A model generated the notes under the pieces. The model saw only the letters and a list, made by a program, of their open reading frames with translations. It was not told the origin of the DNA and did no database searches. This document shows, one piece after another, positions 55,776 through 63,972 of a stretch of 64,000 nucleotides of DNA. The position numbers and the translations under genes are program-made. The DNA is taken from positions 62,001 to 126,000 of the forward strand of contig CALDUO010000070.1 of assembly GCA_937923745.1 (NCBI GenBank), read 5' to 3'. Within the stretch, counting starts at the first letter, position 1. Every line of letters starts with the position of its first letter. The stretch comes from an uncultured Granulosicoccaceae bacterium. GTDB lineage: Bacteria > Pseudomonadota > Gammaproteobacteria > Granulosicoccales > Granulosicoccaceae.

Positions 55776-58700
55776 TCAATGGTTCGTCAATGTGTGTAAC
55801 ACGGCAGTCTCCTGAAGCACACGATCGAGTGTGGTGGTCAGTTGCTCGGCATCATCACACCCAAACGTCAGCGGCGGCCTTATTTTCAGCACGTTATCAA
55901 ACGGACCGTCGGTGCCGATCAGTATCTGTAGCTGGCGTAGTCGCTCGGCAACGTACGCGGCAGCGGCTGTTGCAGGCTCTCGGGTATCACGGTGACGGAC
56001 CAGCTCAACACCGATAAACAGTCCTCTGCCGCGCACATCACCGATAATCTCATGACGCTCCATAAGAGTGTTCAGCTGCTGTAGCAACACGTCGCCGGTA
56101 TGTGCCGCGTTGTCCGGTAATGCTTCACGGTCAATAATGTTGAGCACCTCAAGCCCGGTTGCACAGGCAAGCGTGCTGCCCCCAAAGGTCGAAAAGAACT
56201 CCATACCGGTGACAAACTGCTCGGCAATTGCCGGTGTGGTGATTACCGCACCCATGGGATAGCCGTTACCTAACGGTTTGCCCAATACGACAATATCCGG
56301 CACCACCTGCTGAGATTCAAACCCCCAAAAATCGTGGCCCAGCCGACCTAACCCGGTCTGCACCTCATCGGCAATACACACACCACCAGCCGCCCGAACT
56401 GCATCATACACACCTGCAAGATAATCTCGTGGCAGCTGAATCTGACCACCTACACTGGGCCAGGTCTCGGCAATAAACCCACACAACGGTCGTCCGGTAT
56501 CCTGCAGGTTTTTTATCGCCGTTTTAACATCAGAGACGTATGGTGCACCATGCCCAGCGGCATCATCACGGTATTTGCCACGATATCGATCCGGCACATC
56601 CAGCACGTGTACCCAATCCGGCTGGCCCATCCCACCGCTACCGGCAAATTTATAATGACTGATATCGATCGTGGTTGTGGTGTGTCCATGATAACCGGTG
56701 GCCATGACCAACAGATCTTTGGCACCGGTCGCTGCACGTGCCAAACGCAGGGCGACCTCATTGGCCTCCGAACCTGACGCAGTAAACAAACACACCGATA
56801 ACGGCTCGGGCAACCGGCTGACCAACGCATCGGCGTAATCGAGTTGCACGGTTTGCAGGTAACGGGTGTTGGTATTCACACGCGTCATCTGTCGGCTTGT
56901 TACCTCAACCAACGCAGGGTGAGCATGACCAACATGCGGCACGTTGTTATACGCATCGAGGTAAGGCCTGCCATCAGTATCAAACAAAAAATGCCGATAT
57001 CCTCTTGCCACTGCCACCGGTTGACGATACGACAACTTCAGATTACGTGGAAAACGAGCTGCCCGCCTCGACAGGCTCTGCGCCTGCGGCACCCGCTCTG
57101 TCTGCACACGCCGACCTTCAACTGTGTAATGCTCAAGACCCAATAACACAGATGGATCGGGGCACCACTGCAGTTTGACCTCTCGCAGATCCGGATCAGC
57201 GACACCATCGATATCACACCCCTTACCGAACGTATGTAACGCTAACTGCAAGTGCAGATGTGGTGGCCATCCACCGTTTTCATGACGCTCACCGAGTAAC
57301 GCGAACGTCTCTCCCGCCTTGAGTTGCGCGCCGGGTGTTAACGCCAGCGCCGATGATTTGGCAAGATGACCGTACAACGTATAAAAAAGTTGCCCCTGTG
57401 GTGTTTGATGTTCAAGCACCACAACACCGCCGTAATCCAACGGGCTCGCACGATAATCTACGGCATGGACAACGGCATCTATTGGCGAACACACGGGCGT
57501 TTGTGCCGGTGCAAAAAGATCGACGCCCAAATGCAGCGTCCGACGTCGGCTGGCACGATGCGCTTGATCACGAAAATCACGATGGGTGTAGATGAGTCGC
57601 GGTTCTGCATAACGTCCGATAGCAGGCTCACCTGCCGTCTGTGCTTCCACCCATTGATCAAAGGCTGCGATATCCATTGTAAAAGGATCACGTGGTATCT
57701 CGCTCCCTTGCGCAGAGAGGTCAAGGATGGGCGCTTGCGCAAACGCCAACGCGATCACCGGTTTGAAGTGATCGCGGTTGGCGCTTAACCAATTCATCAC
57801 CGAATCGCTACCATTGACAGCGGGCAAACCACACGCCACACGGCAGTACAATGCTGCTTCTGCAGCATGTATGTCATGAATACGAGACAAGCATGACCAG
57901 ACCGGTTGCTCTGATATCGTCACATAAGGATCATCAGGCTTTTGCCGCTTCATGATCGCAGCGTTAACCGCGCTGACACACAAGCGCATTTTCAGGCACG
58001 GCCAGAGTAAATCGATATCAGCCTCGGTCAGCGGATGATACGCATGCACACCTTTTACCAACGCCGCTAATGCTTCCAGTGGTTTCGCCTGTCCTAAAAT
58101 CAGGTAAGCACCGGCAATAGCAAGCTCGCAGACCAGTGGCCCACGTGTCGTATCACCGAAGTCGAACACGCCGGTAACCTTTGCGGTAGTGTGACCAGCC
58201 GCGTCACCGGCCACGTGACCGGTAGCGTCACCGGTCGCGCTGGGCGATAACGCGATATCGCTGTGTACCAACAGGTTGTAGTCGTTCAGATCATTGTGCA
58301 ACGTCGTGACCGGGCGTTGCCGTAATGCCGGTAACACCTGGTGTTGCCAGTGAGTTAATTCGTGTTCGATCAACGCCCGTTTATCAGGGTCTGTAACCGC
58401 GGCGAGCTCATCATGAATCCACGCGGCTTGTATCAGATCCCATTTCAAATCGCGGGCTAACGTTGGGTGATCAAATGCCGCCAACGCGACTGCCAGTTGT
58501 CCGACCTGTTCACCGACCGACTGAATCAGCGATAGCGATTGCGGTAACGTGTGCGCGTACAGTGTCCCCGGTAACCACGTCAGCAACCATATCAGTCGGG
58601 CTTCGCCGTTGTGGTCCACAACTCGCTGATAGTAAGCACCGGAGACTGTCGGAATAACATCGGGCACCGGTACAGTGCTGTGTGCCCGAACGTGACGCAG

Positions 58701-58904
58701 CATCGACACTTGCAATTCAACGAATGACTCTGTGCAACCCGGGCGCATAACTTTGAGTATGGCTGTGGGTACGTTATTAACGAGCACCTGGAAATTTTCA
58801 TCGTATTCACCGTCCAAACGACGCAGACTTGCGTCGTGGCCATAATCACGGTGCAGCACCTGACACCAATGGTGTATCGCTGTGTGCCCTTTATCGGTAC
58901 TCAA
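55776..58904 (-). CDS. Kinase (APH)-M23 peptidase-class III aminotransferase fusion
   Basis: Three domains in 1042 residues. The N-terminal APH-like kinase (about 1-370) has HNDLNDYN with His203, Asp205 and Asn210, and DFGD at 248-251. An M23 metallopeptidase-like domain (about 430-570) keeps its zinc ligands: His458 and Asp462 in HLGVD, and His549/His551 in HLHLQ. A class III PLP enzyme fills the C-terminus, with ASGSEANEVALRLARAA, DEVQTGLGR and PLP-lysine Lys876 in VLGKPLGNG. Hydroxylysine kinase and phosphohydroxylysine phospholyase belong to the first and third families, so phosphorylation then phosphate/ammonia elimination on an amino alcohol is a reasonable inference. The TTG start is supported by GGGGGAG 6 bases upstream and overlaps the epimerase stop. 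There is no signal peptide. A 12-bp array interrupts the kinase loop. Confidence 0.88.
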   Translation of the reverse strand: MSTDKGHTAIHHWCQVLHRDYGHDASLRRLDGEYDENFQVLVNNVPTAILKVMRPGCTESFVELQVSMLRHVRAHSTVPVPDVIPTVSGAYYQRVVDHNGEARLIWLLTWLPGTLYAHTLPQSLSLIQSVGEQVGQLAVALAAFDHPTLARDLKWDLIQAAWIHDELAAVTDPDKRALIEHELTHWQHQVLPALRQRPVTTLHNDLNDYNLLVHSDIALSPSATGDATGHVAGDAAGHTTAKVTGVFDFGDTTRGPLVCELAIAGAYLILGQAKPLEALAALVKGVHAYHPLTEADIDLLWPCLKMRLCVSAVNAAIMKRQKPDDPYVTISEQPVWSCLSRIHDIHAAEAALYCRVACGLPAVNGSDSVMNWLSANRDHFKPVIALAFAQAPILDLSAQGSEIPRDPFTMDIAAFDQWVEAQTAGEPAIGRYAEPRLIYTHRDFRDQAHRASRRRTLHLGVDLFAPAQTPVCSPIDAVVHAVDYRASPLDYGGVVVLEHQTPQGQLFYTLYGHLAKSSALALTPGAQLKAGETFALLGERHENGGWPPHLHLQLALHTFGKGCDIDGVADPDLREVKLQWCPDPSVLLGLEHYTVEGRRVQTERVPQAQSLSRRAARFPRNLKLSYRQPVAVARGYRHFLFDTDGRPYLDAYNNVPHVGHAHPALVEVTSRQMTRVNTNTRYLQTVQLDYADALVSRLPEPLSVCLFTASGSEANEVALRLARAATGAKDLLVMATGYHGHTTTTIDISHYKFAGSGGMGQPDWVHVLDVPDRYRGKYRDDAAGHGAPYVSDVKTAIKNLQDTGRPLCGFIAETWPSVGGQIQLPRDYLAGVYDAVRAAGGVCIADEVQTGLGRLGHDFWGFESQQVVPDIVVLGKPLGNGYPMGAVITTPAIAEQFVTGMEFFSTFGGSTLACATGLEVLNIIDREALPDNAAHTGDVLLQQLNTLMERHEIIGDVRGRGLFIGVELVRHRDTREPATAAAAYVAERLRQLQILIGTDGPFDNVLKIRPPLTFGCDDAEQLTTTLDRVLQETAVLHTLTNH
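58191..58238. repeat. 12-bp tandem array in the kinase domain, 4 units
   Basis: Units alternate between GTGACCRGYMGC-like and GTCACCGGYCRC-like forms, giving a 24-bp higher order. They encode residues 223-238 (ATGD, ATGH, VAGD, AAGH), between the catalytic HNDLNDYN and the metal-binding DFGD. Confidence 0.9.
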
Positions 58905-60019
58905 TGCTCACTCCCCCACAAACCCGCTGTCGGTAACGTCAGTGCAGCGCCATCCACTTGCAAAGGCACCGTTCGGTCTTCTGCCAGTAACAGTGATGCA
59001 TCAAGATCAATAAACTTGGCGGCATGCGTTAATAACATGGCTGGTGCCAACCCCAACGACGACGCCACCATACACCCGATCATGATGTCAAAACCCTGCA
59101 CTCGCGCCTCGTGTTCAAGCGCCATCGCCGCCGTTAAACCACCGGCTTTATCGAGTTTGATATTCACCACCGAGTATTTACCGTGCAATGAAGCAAGGTT
59201 GTCGCGGCCATGAAACGATTCATCAGCACACAGTGCAATGGGTTGGGGTAATTCTGCCAATACGTCATCTTCTGACGCCGGAAACGGCTGCTCTATCAGG
59301 GTGATGTTCGCTTCTGTCATCACCGGTAACAGCGCAAGGTACTGCTCAACCGTCCACCCCTCATTAGCGTCAATCATCAATGTCGCATGAGGCACTGCCT
59401 GACGCACAGCGCGTATACGCGCAGCATCACTGGCCGCATCACTGGCCGCATCACTGGCCGCGTCTTTAGTTGCGCCGAGTTTGAGTTTGAGTTGTCGGAA
59501 AATTGATTTTTTACGGGCACGATCGGCCATGACCTCAGGCGTCTCCAGCGAAATGGTATACGCGGTGTGAATTGCCTTGGGCGGCGGGCATTCGCATAAG
59601 GTCCAAACCGGACAACCGGCTTGTTTTGCGCGCAGATCCCACAGTGCACAGTCAACGGCATTACGGGCAGCTCCAGCCGGCATCAGTGATTGCAGCGACT
59701 GACCATTCAGGTGTGCAGACAACGCTGGTTCGACCGCACGAATGGCCTCGATAACAGATGTGACTGACTCACCGTAGCGTGCATAAGGCACGCACTCACC
59801 CCGTCCCACATGTTGCCCGTCAGTGAGTGTTACCGTGACCACCGTCGCGACATCCTTTGAGCCGCGTGACAATGAAAAACGTGTGGCCAACGCAAAGGCA
59901 TCAACCGACACTGAAAGCGTAAATTGTTTCAATCGCAATGTGTCTTGTGTGTGTTTGTCGGATTCGATGCCGGTCTTGCCACCGCGCATTTGGCCACCGC
60001 GCATTTGGCCAGAACGCAT
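58901..60019 (-). CDS. Dipeptide epimerase (enolase superfamily, L-Ala-D/L-Glu type)
   Basis: A 372-residue enolase-superfamily enzyme. Catalytic lysines are Lys180 in LKLKLG and Lys288 in NIKLDKAGG. Metal ligands are Asp217 (MIDANEGW), Glu243 (LIEQPF) and Asp266 (CADESF). This set is that of L-Ala-D/L-Glu epimerases, which convert murein-derived dipeptides. Its TGA overlaps the TTG of the M23-containing fusion gene, so the two are coupled. Repeats affect it twice: MRGGQ units at the N-terminus (15-bp array, 59976-60020) and DAAS units (residues about 187-198) right after Lys180's strand. The start is uncertain, since ATGs at residues 1, 6 and 11 lie in the array. Dipeptide specificity is inferred. 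Confidence 0.87.
   Translation of the reverse strand: MRSGQMRGGQMRGGKTGIESDKHTQDTLRLKQFTLSVSVDAFALATRFSLSRGSKDVATVVTVTLTDGQHVGRGECVPYARYGESVTSVIEAIRAVEPALSAHLNGQSLQSLMPAGAARNAVDCALWDLRAKQAGCPVWTLCECPPPKAIHTAYTISLETPEVMADRARKKSIFRQLKLKLGATKDAASDAASDAASDAARIRAVRQAVPHATLMIDANEGWTVEQYLALLPVMTEANITLIEQPFPASEDDVLAELPQPIALCADESFHGRDNLASLHGKYSVVNIKLDKAGGLTAAMALEHEARVQGFDIMIGCMVASSLGLAPAMLLTHAAKFIDLDASLLLAEDRTVPLQVDGAALTLPTAGLWGSEH
59424..59459. repeat. 12-bp tandem array in the epimerase gene, 3 perfect units
   Basis: GCATCACTGGCC occurs three times in a row and encodes DAAS repeats in the loop following the LKLKLG strand. Confidence 0.9.
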
Positions 60020-60020
60020 T
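59976..60020. repeat. 15-bp tandem array at the epimerase start, 3 units
   Basis: TGGCCACCGCGCATT-type units carry a CAT each, so each supplies an in-frame ATG on the coding strand. The gene has three possible start codons 15 bp apart. Confidence 0.88.
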
Positions 60021-60054
60021 TAATATGTACCGATCTGGGCAGGGGCATTGTCAC

Positions 60055-61737
60055 TCACAGTGTTTTTAAGTATTCGAGCACGGCGCGACGCGCTGACTCT
60101 GACAGGTGATCACCAAATATGTGACCCTCATTGCCATACCCGCGCTGTGTCGTGTCGTAAATCACGGCATTCTCACGATACGGGTTGCCGTCGGCTTTAC
60201 CTTGACTCAGGGCGCTAAATTGCCAGCCCAACGCCTGCTGATCATAAAAGGCAGCTGTGCTGTCACGCTCTGGTGGATAACGCCAGTAGTCCGGTCGCGC
60301 CTGACTGTTTAACATTAATGCAATGGTTGGCACCGAACCGTTGTGCAGGAAAGGAGCGGTCGCCCAGACACCGTCGAGCGGTGGTGCGCTGTATCCGGCA
60401 GTGGCCACAATAGTGGTGTCGGTGCCAAAAAACGAATCGTCATACCACTGGTTAAAACGTTGATAGTCGCGCGCTGCCTGCACCGCGAGCTCTGGATCAG
60501 TACCCACGACCTCTACCGGAACCACGAGGTCCGGGTAATACGCCGCATCATCATATCGCCCATGGCAGCGGCTGCAGGTAGCATTAAATACATCGCGTCC
60601 TGTGTCTGCCAGTGGTTGATCAATCGCGAACGGATACACCGGTGGTTCTAATTCCTGAAGATACTGGCGTAAGTGGGGCGCCATCTCGTCAGCTTTGACG
60701 ACATCGGTTTGATCCTCTGCGCACAGAATCGCCGCAGTCATCATGATACGCGCATGATCGCCTTGACCCTGTCCCTGATAAAACATGCCTCGTTTGTATT
60801 TCAATCGCCACCAGGGTGGCACACTCACCGGTAACGGATACGTCTCCGGTGGGTCGATAAACGGGGTCTCAGACCACGCCAGCGTCTTGGGATCACGATG
60901 TGCCATCAGCGCGAAGGTGAGATTATTTGCGATGTTGGCACCCACGGTGCTGGCTATCATGTACGGTGCCACGGTGGCAATGCGATCGGCGAAGTACGCC
61001 CAAGACCGCTCTTCGGCAGCATTGCTGACCAACAACCCGGTCCGTTCCGTCGCACGGGACGGGTCCTCGGTAAAATCGAGGAACTCATTACCGAGACCCT
61101 CGACAACATCACCAAAGAGTGGGGCGCCGTGACAGACCAGACAATTATTGCTGATAACGCGCTCACCATAGGGGTCGGCGACATCCGATAGAAAATACGG
61201 CAACCCGGTCGACTCCGGCGTGCGGCCCGTAAGTGTTGGCAGATCGTTTGGCGTTGCAGACGCCCCCGGGCTTTGATCAAACACCGAACGCGGAATGCCA
61301 CAACCGGCATACCCTCCGCGCAACATCCACGCACGTCCTGTTTGCGCATCACCGGGGCGCTGCTCAGCGGCTCTGTCGAGTGCCAGTTGCGCCTTTGGTG
61401 TCACACGCGCGGCTGGCTCGTTGGCGATGGCCTGATTCAACATGGTTGTGACCGGAAATAACACTGCTACCGTGATTGCGAGCACTGTAGGCACCCGCAC
61501 AAACCTGCGCGTCGCCGGATGCTGAGCAGCCCGCAACGGCGACCGGCACTGCAATCGCGCGGCAGGCCACACTGACAGCACAGTCTTCAACAACCGCTGC
61601 AACAAAAACCGGTGCAAGGTTTGCGACCACCTCGACACGCTATAAACTGATCTGACGAGATGTCCCACCAGGACGTCCATAACAGCGTTAACACGACGGC
61701 TCAGGTGTTGCACGGCATTGTCTCGTTTGTCGATCAT
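60055..61737 (-). CDS. Di-heme c-type cytochrome, RoxA/MauG-like
   Basis: A periplasmic or membrane-tethered cytochrome of about 560 residues. Counted from the ATG at 61743, the two heme sites are CLVCH (Cys201, Cys204, His205) and CSRCH (Cys390, Cys393, His394). Between and after them are GVWATAPFLHNGSVPTI and YRENAVIYDTTQRGYGNEGH, typical of the RoxA/bacterial cytochrome c peroxidase superfamily. RoxA is a rubber oxygenase; most relatives have unknown substrates. An unusually long basic N-terminus (about 80 residues) precedes the hydrophobic segment VPTVLAITVAVLFPVTTML. I set the start at the second ATG because GAGG is well placed for it; 61743 is the alternative. It lies 35 bp upstream of the epimerase gene. 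Confidence 0.85.
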   Translation of the reverse strand: MIDKRDNAVQHLSRRVNAVMDVLVGHLVRSVYSVSRWSQTLHRFLLQRLLKTVLSVWPAARLQCRSPLRAAQHPATRRFVRVPTVLAITVAVLFPVTTMLNQAIANEPAARVTPKAQLALDRAAEQRPGDAQTGRAWMLRGGYAGCGIPRSVFDQSPGASATPNDLPTLTGRTPESTGLPYFLSDVADPYGERVISNNCLVCHGAPLFGDVVEGLGNEFLDFTEDPSRATERTGLLVSNAAEERSWAYFADRIATVAPYMIASTVGANIANNLTFALMAHRDPKTLAWSETPFIDPPETYPLPVSVPPWWRLKYKRGMFYQGQGQGDHARIMMTAAILCAEDQTDVVKADEMAPHLRQYLQELEPPVYPFAIDQPLADTGRDVFNATCSRCHGRYDDAAYYPDLVVPVEVVGTDPELAVQAARDYQRFNQWYDDSFFGTDTTIVATAGYSAPPLDGVWATAPFLHNGSVPTIALMLNSQARPDYWRYPPERDSTAAFYDQQALGWQFSALSQGKADGNPYRENAVIYDTTQRGYGNEGHIFGDHLSESARRAVLEYLKTL

Positions 61738-61817
61738 GGTCATACCTCACTGTGCTGTCGTAACCCCGACAGTGTCACGTCTTCTTTGCAGCGCCATTTG
61801 CTATCGCTGTCCGGTGT

Positions 61818-61895
61818 CATAGCGTCATGTCATAGCGTCATGTCATAGCGTCATGTCATAGCGTCATGTCATAGCGTCATGTCATAGCGTCATGC
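61818..61895. repeat. 13-bp near-perfect intergenic tandem array, 6 units
   Basis: CATAGCGTCATGT occurs six times, with only the last base of the last unit differing. It ends 7 bp before the stop of the unknown secreted protein and lies about 75 bp upstream of the cytochrome gene's start. Confidence 0.97.
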
Positions 61896-61902
61896 CACAC
61901 AA

Positions 61903-63765
61903 TCATGGCAGCGCCTCCATTTCGGCAAACGCAAAACTGACCCCGCCTGATACTGCAGATAACCAACCCACCCAACGCTCTTCTCCACCAAGCGTGATCG
62001 TCTGATCAACGCTATGCGCCGGCGCCGCTAACGATAATGACGAAACTGTGGCGTGAGGTATCGTGGAATTCGAGGGCCTATCAACAGCGGGCAATTTGAT
62101 AGTGGGTAAATCGATCACCCACCCAGTCTCGTAACGCTGCCCTGTTGCAGGGTGCTGCCAATTGTTTAACGCGGCTACAGCTAACTGCCGGTAGTCCAGC
62201 GAGGTCGCCACGCCACGCTCGGCATCCACCATCGTACCGGAAACAATGGCACGACCGGTGCCGCTTCGCCGACGGCTGCGTTCTATCACAAGCAGATGAC
62301 TCCGCGCGGCCGAGGCCTCGCTGACGTTCCCGCGCGTCCCGTTGTCGACCCTGTTGGCAGTCTCTGGTATCGAGTCACTCTTTATACGGTCACTCTTTAT
62401 AGGGTCACCCTTTATAATGTCACTCTTGACGACAGGATCTTTTGTGGTGTCGAGCCTATTCGGGTTGTCACTGCCGCTCTCAGCTGCACCGGCGGCCTCT
62501 ACGGCGATCAGCCATCGCTCGGTCACGACCGGCGGCAAAAAGTCTTGAATGGCATCGGTCGATGGTTCGCTTAGGCCTGCAAATGCTGCCAGTGACGCTT
62601 CTGTCGTGACTCTCTCCAACCACATTTCGCCGCCAACCACCTTGCCACCGTGCTCGTGGTGCCATTGCCCGGATAACACAGACAGGCGTTGGTATTGGCT
62701 ATCGAACCCATTCGTCTGCCGGGTAATCGAACAGGACGTCGCCACCAACACGATATCGAGGGCCGCGTCGTTATAATGACTACTGAACTGCAACGGGGAC
62801 TGACAACCCTCGGGGCTGAGCCAGTCCAGCGACACGTGGTTCACCCAGACAGAGGCCGCGACGTCATTGGTCGACATTTGCGCGTCGTAAGCTGTGTCGC
62901 CGCCCACCGCCGCGCCTTTCGGTGCGACTTCGCTCGGTGCCACTTCTCCCGAAACCACTTTTCCCGGCACCACTGCTCCCGGTGTCGACTCTTTTGGTGC
63001 CAGACCGTCTGCGTCTTGACCCTCGGGGCGAGTCGTGGCGGCACGGGCAGCAGTGGTTGCGGCTTTGGTGACAGGTTTGGTTGGCGTCATGCCTGCGAGC
63101 CCCAGACTTGCGCGGCTTATCTGTATCGGCAGGCGATAAAAGGGGTCGGCCGCACCGTGTGGTGAGTCGGCAGTGAGCGTGGTGACATTAACCACGATTG
63201 ACTGATACCGCCAAGTCTCCAGTGCATTCTCGTCGGTGACATCCGACACAGCATCAAGACTCGCTGCCGAGACGGGCGCTGAGGCACTGTTTACTGCGGC
63301 AATGGAACCCTCGACCGACTTAGGCCGCGACTCTGGCTGCGATTTTGGCTGCGACCGTGGCTGCGATTTTGGCTGCGACCGTGGCACCGGCTGACTCACC
63401 CGAGTACGGACAAACCGCGACTGTATACCGACGCGACCGCCATGACTTAATTCGAGCACACCAAACAACGCCACCGTCTCGGTACCGGCGTCACGGTCGA
63501 ACACCACCGCGAGTTCACTGGCTGCGGCCAACGGTTCGGTCACTGGTATGGCGGCGCGTTGCTGAGCTGGCTGCCGGTTTGATTGCTGATCGGGTCGTTG
63601 GGCTTGCCCCGATGCCACGCTGACGAACGTCAGCAGAGTCACCACGGCAACCACCGATACCGCTTTGCATTGGATGCGCGAATTCTCGGGCAAAAACATC
63701 ACAGATAAATCAGCGCAAAAGCGTATTGGCTTTGAGATTAGGGACGCTATATCGAGAATCGTCAT
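61903..63765 (-). CDS. Unrecognised secreted protein with low-complexity inserts
   Basis: I do not recognise this protein of about 620 residues. A hydrophobic segment (KAVSVVAVVTLLTFVSVASGQA) near the N-terminus looks like a Sec signal peptide. The frame can be extended to a TTG at 63783; I use the ATG at 63765, though the ATG at 63699 would give a more usual signal peptide. Conserved-looking beta-rich blocks (ETVALFGVLELSHGGRVGIQ, WVNHVSLDWLSPEGCQSPL, ALDIVLVATSCSITRQ, VTERWLIAVEAAG) are separated by repeats: PKSQPRSQ, VAPSE/VAPKG and KSDxI types, each from its own tandem array. One pair of cysteines (GCQSP and TSCSI) could form a disulfide. It lies upstream of the cytochrome gene on the same strand, suggesting a shared periplasmic process. 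Confidence 0.6.
   Translation of the reverse strand: MTILDIASLISKPIRFCADLSVMFLPENSRIQCKAVSVVAVVTLLTFVSVASGQAQRPDQQSNRQPAQQRAAIPVTEPLAAASELAVVFDRDAGTETVALFGVLELSHGGRVGIQSRFVRTRVSQPVPRSQPKSQPRSQPKSQPESRPKSVEGSIAAVNSASAPVSAASLDAVSDVTDENALETWRYQSIVVNVTTLTADSPHGAADPFYRLPIQISRASLGLAGMTPTKPVTKAATTAARAATTRPEGQDADGLAPKESTPGAVVPGKVVSGEVAPSEVAPKGAAVGGDTAYDAQMSTNDVAASVWVNHVSLDWLSPEGCQSPLQFSSHYNDAALDIVLVATSCSITRQTNGFDSQYQRLSVLSGQWHHEHGGKVVGGEMWLERVTTEASLAAFAGLSEPSTDAIQDFLPPVVTERWLIAVEAAGAAESGSDNPNRLDTTKDPVVKSDIIKGDPIKSDRIKSDSIPETANRVDNGTRGNVSEASAARSHLLVIERSRRRSGTGRAIVSGTMVDAERGVATSLDYRQLAVAALNNWQHPATGQRYETGWVIDLPTIKLPAVDRPSNSTIPHATVSSLSLAAPAHSVDQTITLGGEERWVGWLSAVSGGVSFAFAEMEALP
62374..62433. repeat. 15-bp coding tandem array, 4 units
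   Basis: GTCACTCTTTATAGG-type units encode KSDxI/KGDPI repeats in the unknown secreted protein. Confidence 0.9.
62921..62995. repeat. 15-bp coding tandem array, 5 units
   Basis: GGTGCCACTTCTCCC-type units with several changes encode PGAVV, PGKVV, SGEVA, PSEVA and PKGAA-like pentapeptides in the unknown secreted protein. Confidence 0.85.
63323..63382. repeat. 12-bp coding tandem array, 5 units
   Basis: GGCTGCGATTTT and GGCTGCGACCGT alternate, giving a 24-bp higher order. They encode SQPK/SQPR repeats near residue 135 of the unknown secreted protein. Confidence 0.93.
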
Positions 63766-63943
63766 TTGTGACTCGATAGACAACGCGGTTTGGGCCTTAT
63801 ACCTGCAAGCATAAATTGGACATAAAATGTAGCGTGCAAACGCACGGAAAAGCGCGTGGGAATGGGCCTTTTTAGCCTGTGTGAGAACCGGATCACTATT
63901 TGACGCAGTTATTATTTCGCCTCCAAACAGACACTTATCACGA

Positions 63944-63972
63944 TTGTTAATACAAAGTCACATTATTTTAAT
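63944..63972 (+). promoter_or_regulatory. Candidate plus-strand promoter reading out of the window
   Basis: TTGTTA and TTTAAT are separated by 17 bp in an AT-rich stretch, pointing toward a gene beyond the right edge. The remaining bases from 63784 show no gene. Confidence 0.3.
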
